From NCBI RefSeq assembly GCF_014524565.1, contig NZ_CP060139.1, positions 3,479,501 to 3,543,500 of the forward strand: a stretch of DNA of 64,000 nt, written 5' to 3'. The notes beneath the pieces were generated by a model. The model saw only the letters and a list, made by a program, of their open reading frames with translations, was not told where the DNA came from and ran no database searches. Below are positions 26,533 to 34,301 of the stretch, in pieces. The translations under genes and the position numbers were made by a program. Source of the DNA: Croceimicrobium hydrocarbonivorans (GTDB taxonomy: Bacteria; Bacteroidota; Bacteroidia; Flavobacteriales; Schleiferiaceae). Positions within the stretch are counted from its first letter, which is position 1, and each line of letters opens with the position of its first letter.

Positions 26533-27309
26533 TTAAACGTTGGAAAGTTCTGAGTCTTCCTCTATCTTTTTCATAGTGTTAAACTCGTCACTCTGCTCAA
26601 TACTGTCCATAATTTGCTCCAAAATGGCGGCCGAATCTTTTTCGTAATCGATATCTAATGGCTCTTTAAAGCGGATACTTAGATTAACGCCCTTCTTCTT
26701 CATAAAGAGACCTTTCTTGTCGAAAGCACGACGGAAACCATCTACCACCACCGGGATAACGATGGGTTTAGTTTCTTTAATAATATGAGCCGTTCCTTTT
26801 CTGCCTCCTACAAAGGGGGTGGTGGTTCCCTGAGGGAAGGTGATTACCCAACCATTTTCCATGGCGGTATAAATCTTTTTAATGTCGCGGGGATCTACAC
26901 CACGATCAATGGTTTTTCCAGCTTCGCGCCAAGTACGTTTTATCGATACCGAACCAACATAGGCGAAAAGCTTGGGTAAGATACCGGCCGACATGGTTTC
27001 TAAGGCCGCTACGAAATAGATGTTGATCTTAGGATTTAATACGAAGAAGGGGAAGTTAATTCGATCATACACACCCCATTTGGCGCAGCAAAAAACTTGG
27101 TACATGCCGGTTACATCCGCAAAATAGGTTTGATGATTACTTACAAAAAGCACATTTTTTTTGCGAAGACCTTTTAAAACCTTGGTGCCACTTACCTGAG
27201 TTTTATTGGCCACATTAAATCGATAGTAGGCAATAAGTCCGAAAGCGAAGATTAATATTCGCTTGATGATCAAGGAGTTTCCGAAGGGATCCCTAAAGCG
27301 TATTTTCAT
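26533..27309 (-). CDS. 1-acyl-sn-glycerol-3-phosphate acyltransferase-like protein
   Basis: 258 residues, PlsC family. The first catalytic motif appears as SNHQTYFADV, with one residue more between His and Asp than the textbook HX4D; the same form is common in Bacteroidota homologues. Later motifs include ITFPQGTTTPF (in place of the FPEGTRS motif, with Q for E) and PIVIPVVVDGF. It likely acylates lysophosphatidic acid or a related lipid at the inner membrane. Transcribed singly from a good -7 box. Confidence 0.85.
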   Translation of the reverse strand: MKIRFRDPFGNSLIIKRILIFAFGLIAYYRFNVANKTQVSGTKVLKGLRKKNVLFVSNHQTYFADVTGMYQVFCCAKWGVYDRINFPFFVLNPKINIYFVAALETMSAGILPKLFAYVGSVSIKRTWREAGKTIDRGVDPRDIKKIYTAMENGWVITFPQGTTTPFVGGRKGTAHIIKETKPIVIPVVVDGFRRAFDKKGLFMKKKGVNLSIRFKEPLDIDYEKDSAAILEQIMDSIEQSDEFNTMKKIEEDSELSNV

Positions 27310-27329
27310 GGGCCTGTTTGTGGTGCAGG

Positions 27330-27337
27330 CAAATATA
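27330..27337 (-). promoter_or_regulatory. -7 promoter box (TATATTTG) for the acyltransferase gene
   Basis: Minus-strand TATATTTG, a perfect TAnnTTTG match 20 nt before ATG 27309. Confidence 0.45.
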
Positions 27338-27344
27338 AGTGATT

Positions 27345-27989
27345 CTACAGGCTTACTTTTTCTCGAAGGAATAGCTGTCGGATTTCGGATATCATCATGG
27401 CGGTAGCGCCCCAGATTAGCAAACCGTCCATCATAAAGGCTGGACTTTTGATTTTGAAGCCATTAGACATTTTAATCGGGCGTATGCTAATCGCATCTTC
27501 CGCTAAAAAGCGATCCAGAGCAATTCGATGGATGGCGGCTACTTCCTTTTCCTCCGGAATCATTTTTAAAGGACCATCGGCCCAAGCCAAAAAAGGATGA
27601 ACCATGAAATTACTGGGGGGAATGTAAAGCGGACTTAATTCGCCCCAAATCGAATATTCATCGGGTGAAACCCCAATTTCTTCCAGGGTTTCCCTTTGAG
27701 CGGTAAACTGAAAATTGGGATCCTCAGCTTCCAAACTTCCACCAGGAAAGGAAACCTGACCACTATGGGTGCCGGGATACTCGGTCCTTGATGTCAGGAT
27801 TAACTGTGCCTCATCGTCTACATTTTCGAAGAGAGCTAATACCCCCGCCTGGCGCACCTTGGAGAGGTCCAAGTTGAGATCGGCTAAGGAACCACGGCCC
27901 ATGGGAGCTAATAGTTTTTGCGCTTCTTCTCCCGGAAGGGACTTGGACTGCGCCTGTTCCAAGACTTTTTTAAACTTGCTAAATTCCAT
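27345..27989 (-). CDS. NUDIX hydrolase of the CoA-pyrophosphatase type
   Basis: 214 residues. The region HSGQVSFPGGSLEAEDPNF followed by RETLEEIGV is the UPF0035/NudL-type NUDIX box, preceded by LILTSRTEYPGTHSG. These enzymes cleave CoA and related dinucleotides. The longer frame begins at 28007, which lies inside the -7 box (28005-28012), so ATG 27989 (MEFSKFKKVLEQ) is the start. It is divergent from oxyR; both promoters are in a 70-bp spacer, which might allow shared control. Confidence 0.85.
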   Translation of the reverse strand: MEFSKFKKVLEQAQSKSLPGEEAQKLLAPMGRGSLADLNLDLSKVRQAGVLALFENVDDEAQLILTSRTEYPGTHSGQVSFPGGSLEAEDPNFQFTAQRETLEEIGVSPDEYSIWGELSPLYIPPSNFMVHPFLAWADGPLKMIPEEKEVAAIHRIALDRFLAEDAISIRPIKMSNGFKIKSPAFMMDGLLIWGATAMMISEIRQLFLREKVSL

Positions 27990-28004
27990 CTTGTTAAGGA
28001 TGTA

Positions 28005-28012
28005 CAAATTTA
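28005..28012 (-). promoter_or_regulatory. -7 promoter box (TAAATTTG) for the NUDIX gene
   Basis: Minus-strand TAAATTTG matches TAnnTTTG and lies 15 nt before ATG 27989. Confidence 0.45.
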
Positions 28013-28047
28013 AATAAGCGGTGCAACATTAAATAGGCGTTTATTAT

Positions 28048-28055
28048 TAATTTTG
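28048..28055 (+). promoter_or_regulatory. -7 promoter box (TAATTTTG) for oxyR
   Basis: TAATTTTG matches TAnnTTTG, 21 nt before ATG 28077. The divergent NUDIX box lies 36 bp away. An OxyR operator cannot be picked out by eye. Confidence 0.45.
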
Positions 28056-28076
28056 AACTATTCTTAAGAATTAGTT

Positions 28077-29018
28077 ATGACACTTACTCAACTCACTTAC
28101 CTCATAGCCGTAGATAATCATCGGCACTTCGCGCGAGCGGCAGAAGCTTGCTTTGTAACGCAACCTACTCTTTCCATGCAAATTCAGAAGCTGGAAGAGG
28201 AACTAGGCGTTTTGCTTTTCGACCGTAGTAAGCATCCGGTGCGCCCTACTACCATTGGCGAAAAACTGATTGCTCAGGCGCGTACGATTTTGCATGAAGC
28301 GGAGCGAATGAATCAAATACTGCAGGAATCTAAAAATGTACTGGAAGGACCCTTTAAATTGGGAGTAATTCCAACCGTAACCCCTTCTTTGGTGCCTCGA
28401 TTCTTGAGTAAATTCACCGCTAAATTCCCTAAGATTCAGCTGCATGTAATGGAGCTTACCACGGAAATGATCGTTGAAAAATTGCAGCGCGATGAATTGG
28501 ATGCCGGAATTTTAGCCACTCCTTTAAAGGAACGCTCCATTATCGAAAAGCCTCTGTACTATGAGCCCTTTATGGCATATATTCCTAAAGAACATCGTTT
28601 GGGAAAAGAAGCTTTTGTAACCAATTCGGAATTGGATATTGATGACATCTTGCTTCTTAATGAGGGCCATTGCTTCCGTAATTCGGTGATTAACCTCTGT
28701 AATACCAATCCAACTTTTGGGGGTAAGAATATCGACCTCGAAAGTGGAAACTTTGATATTTTGGTGAAGCTCTCGAAAAAGGGCTATGGTATGACCCTAG
28801 TGCCTTATCTCTATGCAATTGATTTACCCAAGGAAGAACAACCTCAGGTGAAACCGATTGCTGATCCAAAGCCCACGCGTGAAATTAGCCTGGTTTATTC
28901 TCGGGCGGAACTGAAAATCAAGGTGATTGAGGAATTGGCTCGTATCATTAAAAGTTCGGTTCCGGAGAAATTGTTAGAATCCAGTGAAGCGGTATTAAGT
29001 CCGGTACAAACGGTTTAA
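28077..29018 (+). CDS. oxyR: OxyR-type hydrogen-peroxide sensing LysR regulator
   Basis: 313 residues. N-terminal LysR helix-turn-helix (LTQLTYLIAVDNHRHFARAAEACFVTQPTLS context) followed by the substrate-binding-like domain. The two redox cysteines fall at residues 199 and 208 (EGHCFRNSVINLC), the same positions and 9-residue spacing as Cys199/Cys208 of Escherichia coli OxyR, so peroxide sensing by disulfide formation is well supported. It probably controls peroxide-defence genes; the cyclophilin and Lon-domain genes follow on the same strand, 31 bp away. Confidence 0.93.
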   Translation: MTLTQLTYLIAVDNHRHFARAAEACFVTQPTLSMQIQKLEEELGVLLFDRSKHPVRPTTIGEKLIAQARTILHEAERMNQILQESKNVLEGPFKLGVIPTVTPSLVPRFLSKFTAKFPKIQLHVMELTTEMIVEKLQRDELDAGILATPLKERSIIEKPLYYEPFMAYIPKEHRLGKEAFVTNSELDIDDILLLNEGHCFRNSVINLCNTNPTFGGKNIDLESGNFDILVKLSKKGYGMTLVPYLYAIDLPKEEQPQVKPIADPKPTREISLVYSRAELKIKVIEELARIIKSSVPEKLLESSEAVLSPVQTV

Positions 29019-29049
29019 ACAAAATAGGACCATTGCTCGTTAAGCAATC

Positions 29050-29643
29050 ATGGAAAAATTTCCCTTATTTCCTTTAAACCTCTTTATGCTGCCTGGGGAT
29101 TATACCCAGCTCTACATTTTTGAAGAACGCTATAAGCAGTTAATCAACGAAAGTTGGGAGCAAGACAGCAGCTTTGGCTTGCCCTTTTCCAATAAATTAA
29201 ATGCCCGCAATTACGGTACTGCCGTTAAGGTGCATGAAATTGTGAAAAGGCATGCCAATGGTGAAATGGAGATTGTGATTCGGGCCGTAGGTAATTTTAG
29301 ATTAGACAAATTCCACTATCAAAAGGAAGGTAAACTCTATCCTTGTGGCGAAGTGGAGTTTTTTACCCCAGACGGAAAAGCCAAAGCTTCAGAAGGTTTG
29401 CTAGCCCGTTTTAAGGAGCATCTCTTACAGAGCAATAATCTCGATGCCGAACTTCTGGCCCTGGAGAGTCCCAGCATTTTTGAAATTGCCGGAGTCCTCA
29501 ATCTTAGCGATATCCAGAAAATGGAGTTTGTAGGAATTCGAGGTCTGGCGAAAATGGAGGACTATCTATTCAATTACCTTCGCTATCTGGAACTTTTACA
29601 GGAACAGGAAGCCCATGTCTATCAAAACTTTTATCTCAATTAG
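29050..29643 (+). CDS. Lon-protease substrate-binding (LON) domain protein
   Basis: 197 residues consisting only of a LON N-terminal domain: FPLFPLNLFMLPGDYTQLYIFEERYKQLI, GTAVKVHEIVKRHANGEMEIVIRAVG, then the helical part. There is no ATPase or protease domain. Stand-alone LON domains are widespread and their role is unclear (possibly substrate recruitment). It is 31 bp downstream of oxyR and overlaps the next gene by 29 nt, indicating a shared message. Confidence 0.85.
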   Translation: MEKFPLFPLNLFMLPGDYTQLYIFEERYKQLINESWEQDSSFGLPFSNKLNARNYGTAVKVHEIVKRHANGEMEIVIRAVGNFRLDKFHYQKEGKLYPCGEVEFFTPDGKAKASEGLLARFKEHLLQSNNLDAELLALESPSIFEIAGVLNLSDIQKMEFVGIRGLAKMEDYLFNYLRYLELLQEQEAHVYQNFYLN

Positions 29644-30409
29644 TGTACTGAGCTTTTTAGCTCTTTCTTGTCAAAATTCGGATTCATCGCAAGCAGCGGA
29701 TCTTCAATCGTCTAGCTCTGAAAAAGCAGAGTCGGTAAAAATGGAGAAGGCTAAGTCTGGGGCGTATCCAACCTGGGAGTCGGATAGCGCAGCCCAGGCC
29801 TATCTGGAGCTTTATGGAGCTGAGAACCCGGAACGAAAAATTCGGATTAAAACCGACTTTGGAGACATCGACATCGAGCTTTACAGCAATACTCCGGTGC
29901 ATCGGGCTAATATGATTTACCTAATTAAGGAACATCAATATTTTAATGGCACTTGGTTTCATCGCGTAAGCAAGGATCATGTTATTCAAGCTGGGAATAA
30001 TGATGAGTACAGCTTAAAAAAGCGCCGCGATAAAATTGGCAAATACGAATTGCCGGCAGAGGCCTTGGGAAGCAATTACCATTCGTATGGAGCGGTAGCC
30101 ATGGCAAGGTCCTATTCCAATAATCCGGAAAAGAAATCTGATCCTTTTGAGTTTTACATCAATTTGGGAAAGACCTACAGTGAGGCCCAATTAAAATTGA
30201 TGGAGGAAGAGTACGATATCTCTTTAAATGCAGAGCAAGTACAATTGTATTCAAGCGTAGGAGGCAGTCCCCATTTGGATCAAGAGCATACGGTAATTGG
30301 TCGGGTGCTAAAGGGAATGGATGTGGTAGAAGAGATCGCTAAAGTGGAGACTGATCAAGGCGAATGGCCATTAAAAAATATACCCATCCAAATTATTTTA
30401 AACAAATAG
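29615..30409 (+). CDS. cyclophilin-type peptidyl-prolyl isomerase lipoprotein
   Basis: 264 residues with lipoprotein signal FISISVLSFLALSCQNS (Cys about 19), a Ser-rich linker, then a cyclophilin domain from about residue 80 (FGDIDIELYSNTPVHRANMIYLIKEHQYFNGTWFHRV; GAVAMAR; HTVIGRVLKGMDVVEEI). It should catalyse prolyl cis-trans isomerisation in folding of envelope proteins. The domain contains insertions (KKRRDKIG region) relative to minimal cyclophilins. The start lies inside the preceding LON gene. Confidence 0.88.
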   Translation: MSIKTFISISVLSFLALSCQNSDSSQAADLQSSSSEKAESVKMEKAKSGAYPTWESDSAAQAYLELYGAENPERKIRIKTDFGDIDIELYSNTPVHRANMIYLIKEHQYFNGTWFHRVSKDHVIQAGNNDEYSLKKRRDKIGKYELPAEALGSNYHSYGAVAMARSYSNNPEKKSDPFEFYINLGKTYSEAQLKLMEEEYDISLNAEQVQLYSSVGGSPHLDQEHTVIGRVLKGMDVVEEIAKVETDQGEWPLKNIPIQIILNK

Positions 30410-30420
30410 CTCCCAGTAAG

Positions 30421-30450
30421 TTGGCTCTGTCAAGTTTATTTATATATTCG
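30421..30450 (+). promoter_or_regulatory. two-box promoter: TTG - 19 nt - TATATTCG
   Basis: A -33 TTG (30421-30423) is followed after exactly 19 nt by TATATTCG (30443-30450), which differs from TAnnTTTG by one base. This is one of only two places in the window where I find both boxes at ideal spacing. Transcription would start about 30455. Confidence 0.6.
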
Positions 30451-30454
30451 TTTT

Positions 30455-30608
30455 CATAATAATGGCGAAACAATCTCATAGCAATAAAGACATGTACCGC
30501 ACTTGGAATAATTTCCAAGCGGGGCGTCTTTATGGGATCTGATAGAGCTAATCTAATAGGAACTGAAAAGCCTCCGCGAGAGTAATCTAGCGGGGGCTTT
30601 TTCTTTTA
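30455..30608 (+). ncRNA. candidate structured small RNA (about 150 nt) with own promoter and terminator
   Basis: Between the promoter and a strong terminator lies one compact hairpin (30484-30533): ATAAAGAC pairs perfectly with GTCTTTAT (8 bp), then CCGC with GCGG (4 bp), then TTGGAA with TTCCAA (6 bp) around a TAAT loop, giving 18 pairs with small internal loops. The unit is self-contained between the cyclophilin gene and an unknown gene at 30637. A 26-codon reading frame runs through the same hairpin, so the unit could be a small RNA, a coding leader, or both. I cannot assign it to a named RNA family. Confidence 0.5.
30462..30542 (+). CDS. possible 26-residue small protein (overlaps structured RNA)
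   Basis: ATG at 30462, about 7 nt after the predicted transcription start, opens a 26-codon frame ending in TGA at 30542. The peptide begins MAKQSHSNKDMYRTW and ends NNFQAGRLYGI: basic and aromatic, without a membrane segment. It is the first ATG on the predicted transcript. The central part of the frame is constrained by the RNA hairpin, so coding is uncertain; I know of no family. Confidence 0.35.
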   Translation: MAKQSHSNKDMYRTWNNFQAGRLYGI

Positions 30609-30610
30609 TA
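30566..30610 (+). terminator. strong intrinsic terminator ending the small transcript
   Basis: AAAAGCCTCCGC (30566-30577) pairs with GCGGGGGCTTTT (30590-30601), 12 bp with one G-T wobble and a 12-nt loop, followed by TTTTTCTTTT. It should end transcription from the promoter at 30421 before the gene at 30637, or act as an attenuator for that gene. Confidence 0.75.
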
Positions 30611-30636
30611 TCTATTAACACCAAATTGGAAAAGCC

Positions 30637-31011
30637 ATGAGTGCATTTATCAGTTTATTGGAAAAGCAGAAAAAGAGAGAATTACAACATCAATTCGATC
30701 TTCCTTCAAAAGCCAAAAACACCGAGTGGCTAACATTGCAGGAAGTAGAAGGGCAGGCTCAAAAGCTCTACGATCGAATTGTGGCTCTTTTACCTAATAA
30801 CATCAGCTTGGTGCGTCAAGAGGTGCAATTGCAAACCTATAAGACTCCCAATCCAGCGGCCCGTATGCAAATACGTGCCAATATAAGTGCGAGTAATCAC
30901 CGCAGCTATGTACTCAAAATCCACTGCCATGAGCTTAATCCAAAAGGTAATATGACTAAGGTAGCGCGGGCCGAATACCATTATAAGGAGACCCGCCGCT
31001 CTATGCCATAG
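30637..31011 (+). CDS. hypothetical protein, 124 residues
   Basis: I do not recognise this protein. It begins with a helical, basic segment (SAFISLLEKQKKRELQHQF), is soluble, lacks Cys pairs or a signal peptide, and has an alternating strand-like middle (QVQLQTYKTP; RMQIRANISAS; YVLKIHCHELN). Its composition is like that of the surrounding core genes. It lies 27 bp behind the terminator of the small-RNA unit, so read-through or attenuation there could control it. Confidence 0.55.
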   Translation: MSAFISLLEKQKKRELQHQFDLPSKAKNTEWLTLQEVEGQAQKLYDRIVALLPNNISLVRQEVQLQTYKTPNPAARMQIRANISASNHRSYVLKIHCHELNPKGNMTKVARAEYHYKETRRSMP

Positions 31012-31031
31012 GGGAATTCTGTGTCAATCCT

Positions 31032-31039
31032 TATATTCG
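31032..31039 (+). promoter_or_regulatory. possible -7 box (TATATTCG) for the S41 peptidase gene
   Basis: TATATTCG, one mismatch from TAnnTTTG and identical to the box of the small-RNA promoter, lies 47 nt before ATG 31087. No -33 TTG is at the right distance. Confidence 0.3.
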
Positions 31040-31086
31040 TGGCTTACCGATGAAAACCCTAATCCGGTTTTAATAGCACACGATTT

Positions 31087-34000
31087 ATGAAGAAACTGGC
31101 ACTTACCTTTTTGGGTTTGGGACTTTCCATTGTCCTTCCGGCCCAAAGCTTTGTTCGTCATGCCCGGCTTTCGCCTGATGGAAAGTCACTGGCATTTAGT
31201 TATCAAGGAGATATTTGGTACTGGCCTCAGCAAGAGGGAAAGCCCTATCGCTTAACCTTGCATGAGGCTTATGATGGTCCTTTGGAGTTTAATGCAGAGG
31301 GTTCGCAAATTGCTTTCAATTCCAATCGATTTGGCAATAGCGACATCTTTACCTTAGACTTAAAAGGGGGATATCCCGAACGTAAAACTTACCATGCTGC
31401 CGGGGATAATCTTAGTGACTGGCATCCGGAACTGGGCATTTTGTTTAGCTCGGAGCGGGCTTATGTTACGGTAGAATGGGATTCGGAATTGCATCGCATC
31501 GACCCTAATAATGCCACCCCACAGCGTTTTATGGATGCCTTAGGTACGCATGCCGTGGCTTCTCCCGATGGAAGGTATATTGCCTTTATGCGTGGTTCTT
31601 GCCGAGCCAGTCGCGAGAATTATTCCGGTCCCGCCGATCAGGAAATTTGGCTCTATGATACCAAAGATCAGAGCTATAAAGCTTTGACGGAAAATACTGT
31701 TAATGACATCTATCCGCAGTGGAAAGACAATAAAACCTTGGTCTTTTTAAGTGCTAAGGAAGGACGCTACAATTTGAAGGAGCTTTCTTTGGAAGGCAGC
31801 GAAAAGTGGCTGACCAATTTCAGTAAAGAAGGCATTCACGATTTTGATATTGCCGCCGGAAAGGTGCTCTATGCCCGCAAAGACCGCTGGTATCTGGCAA
31901 GTCTTGCTAAAATGTCCGAAGTAAAAACTCTGGACATCGACCTGCGCGCCGATTACCGTTTTTATCCGGTAGAGCAGGAGACCATGCGTAATCGTATTGG
32001 AAATTACAGCCTCTCACCTGATGGGAAGAACGTTATTCTCGAATCCCATGGTGAAGTGTTTATCGGTACCCTCGATGATGAAAAGTCGCGCACTCAAAAC
32101 CTTAGTGAGCATCCTTTCTACGATCGCGAGGCTCTTTTCTTAAATGATAGTACCGTGATCTTTAGCTCGGATCGCGAAGGAAATCAATACCGATTCTATC
32201 AGGCTACTTCTACCGATCCTAAAAAGCATGATCTCTTTGAAAGCCTGCGTCATAAAACCAGTCTATACTTCCAAAATAAAGGGGATTTGCGCGATGCTCT
32301 GCTTTCTCCCGATGGCAAGAAACTGGCCTTTATCGAGGGCGGTACCAAATTGCAGGTGGCTGAAGTAAAAGAAGATGGCAGCCTTGGAACTATTACTACT
32401 TTATTGGATGCCTGGCATCGTGCCAATGGATTGGCTTGGAGCCCGGATAGTCGTTATCTGGCCTACAATAGTGATGATCTCAATTTCAATACTGAGGTAT
32501 ACATTCAAGCGGTAGATGGCAAGTCTGAGCCGGTGAATATCAGCATGCACCCTGGTAATGATTACAGCCCAAGTTGGAGCAAGGATGGCTCTAAACTGGC
32601 CTTTATCTCCGATCGCAATAATGACAATGCCGATGTTTGGTTCGTTTGGCTGAAGCGTGAAGATTGGTTGAAATCTGAAGAAGAGCGTGAAGAAGGCTAC
32701 TATTTTAATGAGGAGCCTGAAGAGGAAAAGAAAGAAGAAGATAAAGAGGAAGACAAGGATAAAAAGAAGGACAAGAAAGAGGAGGTAAAAGCCCTGGAAA
32801 TTGACTTTGAGAATATCTATGATCGCCTGGAACAGGTAACTTCTTACAGCGGTAATGAATCGCAGGTCTTAGTATCGGATGATGGCGAAACCCTCTACTT
32901 CACCCGCTATAGCGTAAGTAGCGAAGGCTCTGATCTCTACCAAATTAAGTTTGATGGCAGTGATCTTACTCAACTCACTAAAGGTGGAATGAACCCCAAT
33001 AATATCCAGTGGGACAAAGATCATAAGGGAATTTACTTCCTAAGTAGAGGCAGCTTAAAACATCTGAATCTAGGCAATAAGAAAACCACTTCTTACAGCT
33101 ATGTAGAAAAGATGACCCTCGATAAAGGGGCAGAGCGCCAACAGGTTTATCAGGAGGCCTTTCGCTTAATTCGGGATCAATTCTATGATCCGAATTACCA
33201 TGGTCAGAACTGGGAGAAGTTGAGCGAATATTATCAGGATTGGGCTTTGAAAGCATCTACCGATAATGATTTCACCTTCGTGTACAACCTGATGCTCGGC
33301 CGCTTAAATGCCAGTCATATGGGCTTGTATATGTTTGGTGGCGAAGAGGACCTCCAGAGAGAATCCACCGGCCGTTTGGGAATCGAAGTGAAAATGGAAT
33401 CCAAAGGAGCACGAGTAACGCGCTTAGTGGCCAATACACCCGCCGACCGTTCCAAAAACAATCTGAAAGTAGGGGATCTTATCACCCATATTAATGGGGA
33501 AGAATTAAACGAAGCTCGAAACTTCTATTCCTATTGGACCGCCACTGTGGGGGAACCCATTTTGGTGCAATTAGAGCGCAATGGCGAAAGTCAGGAGATT
33601 GTTATTCGTCCGGCTCGCAGCATTAATGCCCAATTGTATGAAGAGTGGGTAGAAAGCCGCAAGGCCTTGGTAGAAAAGTATTCCAATGGTCGTTTAGGCT
33701 ATATCCACATTCGCGGCATGGATAAGCCCAGCTTTGAGCGCTTCGAACGCGAATTAATGGCCTCCGGCTATGGCAAGGAAGGTATCGTAATCGATGTGCG
33801 CTTTAATGGCGGCGGCTGGACTACCGACTATCTGATGGCCGTGCTCAATGTGCGTCAGCATGCCTATACCATTCCGCGTGGCGCTGCTGCCAGCTTAGAT
33901 GAGAATAAGAAGTTTAGCGAGTACTATCCTTATAGTGAGCGCTTGCCTTTAGCCGCTTGGACTAAACCTTCGGTTGCCCTCTGTAATGAGAGCTCCTATT

Positions 34001-34299
34001 CCAATGCGGAAATCTTTAGTCACGCTTACAAAACGCTTAATCATGGTACTTTGGTAGGAAAGCCTACATTTGGCGCCGTAATTTCAACCGGAGGCGCAAG
34101 CTTACTCAATGGAGCCTTTATCCGTTTACCCTTCCGAGCTTGGTATGTAAAGAGTACCGGCGAGAATATGGAAAATGGCCCGGCCGTTCCGGATGTAATT
34201 GTAGAAAACCCACCTGCTAGTCGCGCTGCAAACCAAGATGCTCAGCTCCAAAAAGCGGTGGAAATACTTTTAGAACAAATCGATAATCCAAATAAATAA
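31087..34299 (+). CDS. secreted tricorn-like protease (PD40 propeller, PDZ, S41 peptidase)
   Basis: 1070 residues with signal peptide MKKLALTFLGLGLSIVLPAQS. Order: WD40/PD40-type beta-propeller repeats (ARLSPDGKSLAFSYQGDIW; LAWSPDSRYLAYNSDD), a highly charged Glu/Lys linker at about 541-568, tricorn-type helical core, a PDZ domain (LGIEVKMESKGARVTRLVANTPADRS), and an S41 serine-peptidase domain with GIVIDVRFNGGG and the nucleophile region ESSYSNAEIFSHA. It resembles the tricorn protease that trims peptides, here exported to the periplasm. The C1 peptidase gene follows after 2 bp, so the two peptidases form one operon. Confidence 0.92.
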   Translation: MKKLALTFLGLGLSIVLPAQSFVRHARLSPDGKSLAFSYQGDIWYWPQQEGKPYRLTLHEAYDGPLEFNAEGSQIAFNSNRFGNSDIFTLDLKGGYPERKTYHAAGDNLSDWHPELGILFSSERAYVTVEWDSELHRIDPNNATPQRFMDALGTHAVASPDGRYIAFMRGSCRASRENYSGPADQEIWLYDTKDQSYKALTENTVNDIYPQWKDNKTLVFLSAKEGRYNLKELSLEGSEKWLTNFSKEGIHDFDIAAGKVLYARKDRWYLASLAKMSEVKTLDIDLRADYRFYPVEQETMRNRIGNYSLSPDGKNVILESHGEVFIGTLDDEKSRTQNLSEHPFYDREALFLNDSTVIFSSDREGNQYRFYQATSTDPKKHDLFESLRHKTSLYFQNKGDLRDALLSPDGKKLAFIEGGTKLQVAEVKEDGSLGTITTLLDAWHRANGLAWSPDSRYLAYNSDDLNFNTEVYIQAVDGKSEPVNISMHPGNDYSPSWSKDGSKLAFISDRNNDNADVWFVWLKREDWLKSEEEREEGYYFNEEPEEEKKEEDKEEDKDKKKDKKEEVKALEIDFENIYDRLEQVTSYSGNESQVLVSDDGETLYFTRYSVSSEGSDLYQIKFDGSDLTQLTKGGMNPNNIQWDKDHKGIYFLSRGSLKHLNLGNKKTTSYSYVEKMTLDKGAERQQVYQEAFRLIRDQFYDPNYHGQNWEKLSEYYQDWALKASTDNDFTFVYNLMLGRLNASHMGLYMFGGEEDLQRESTGRLGIEVKMESKGARVTRLVANTPADRSKNNLKVGDLITHINGEELNEARNFYSYWTATVGEPILVQLERNGESQEIVIRPARSINAQLYEEWVESRKALVEKYSNGRLGYIHIRGMDKPSFERFERELMASGYGKEGIVIDVRFNGGGWTTDYLMAVLNVRQHAYTIPRGAAASLDENKKFSEYYPYSERLPLAAWTKPSVALCNESSYSNAEIFSHAYKTLNHGTLVGKPTFGAVISTGGASLLNGAFIRLPFRAWYVKSTGENMENGPAVPDVIVENPPASRAANQDAQLQKAVEILLEQIDNPNK

Positions 34300-34301
34300 A
34301 G

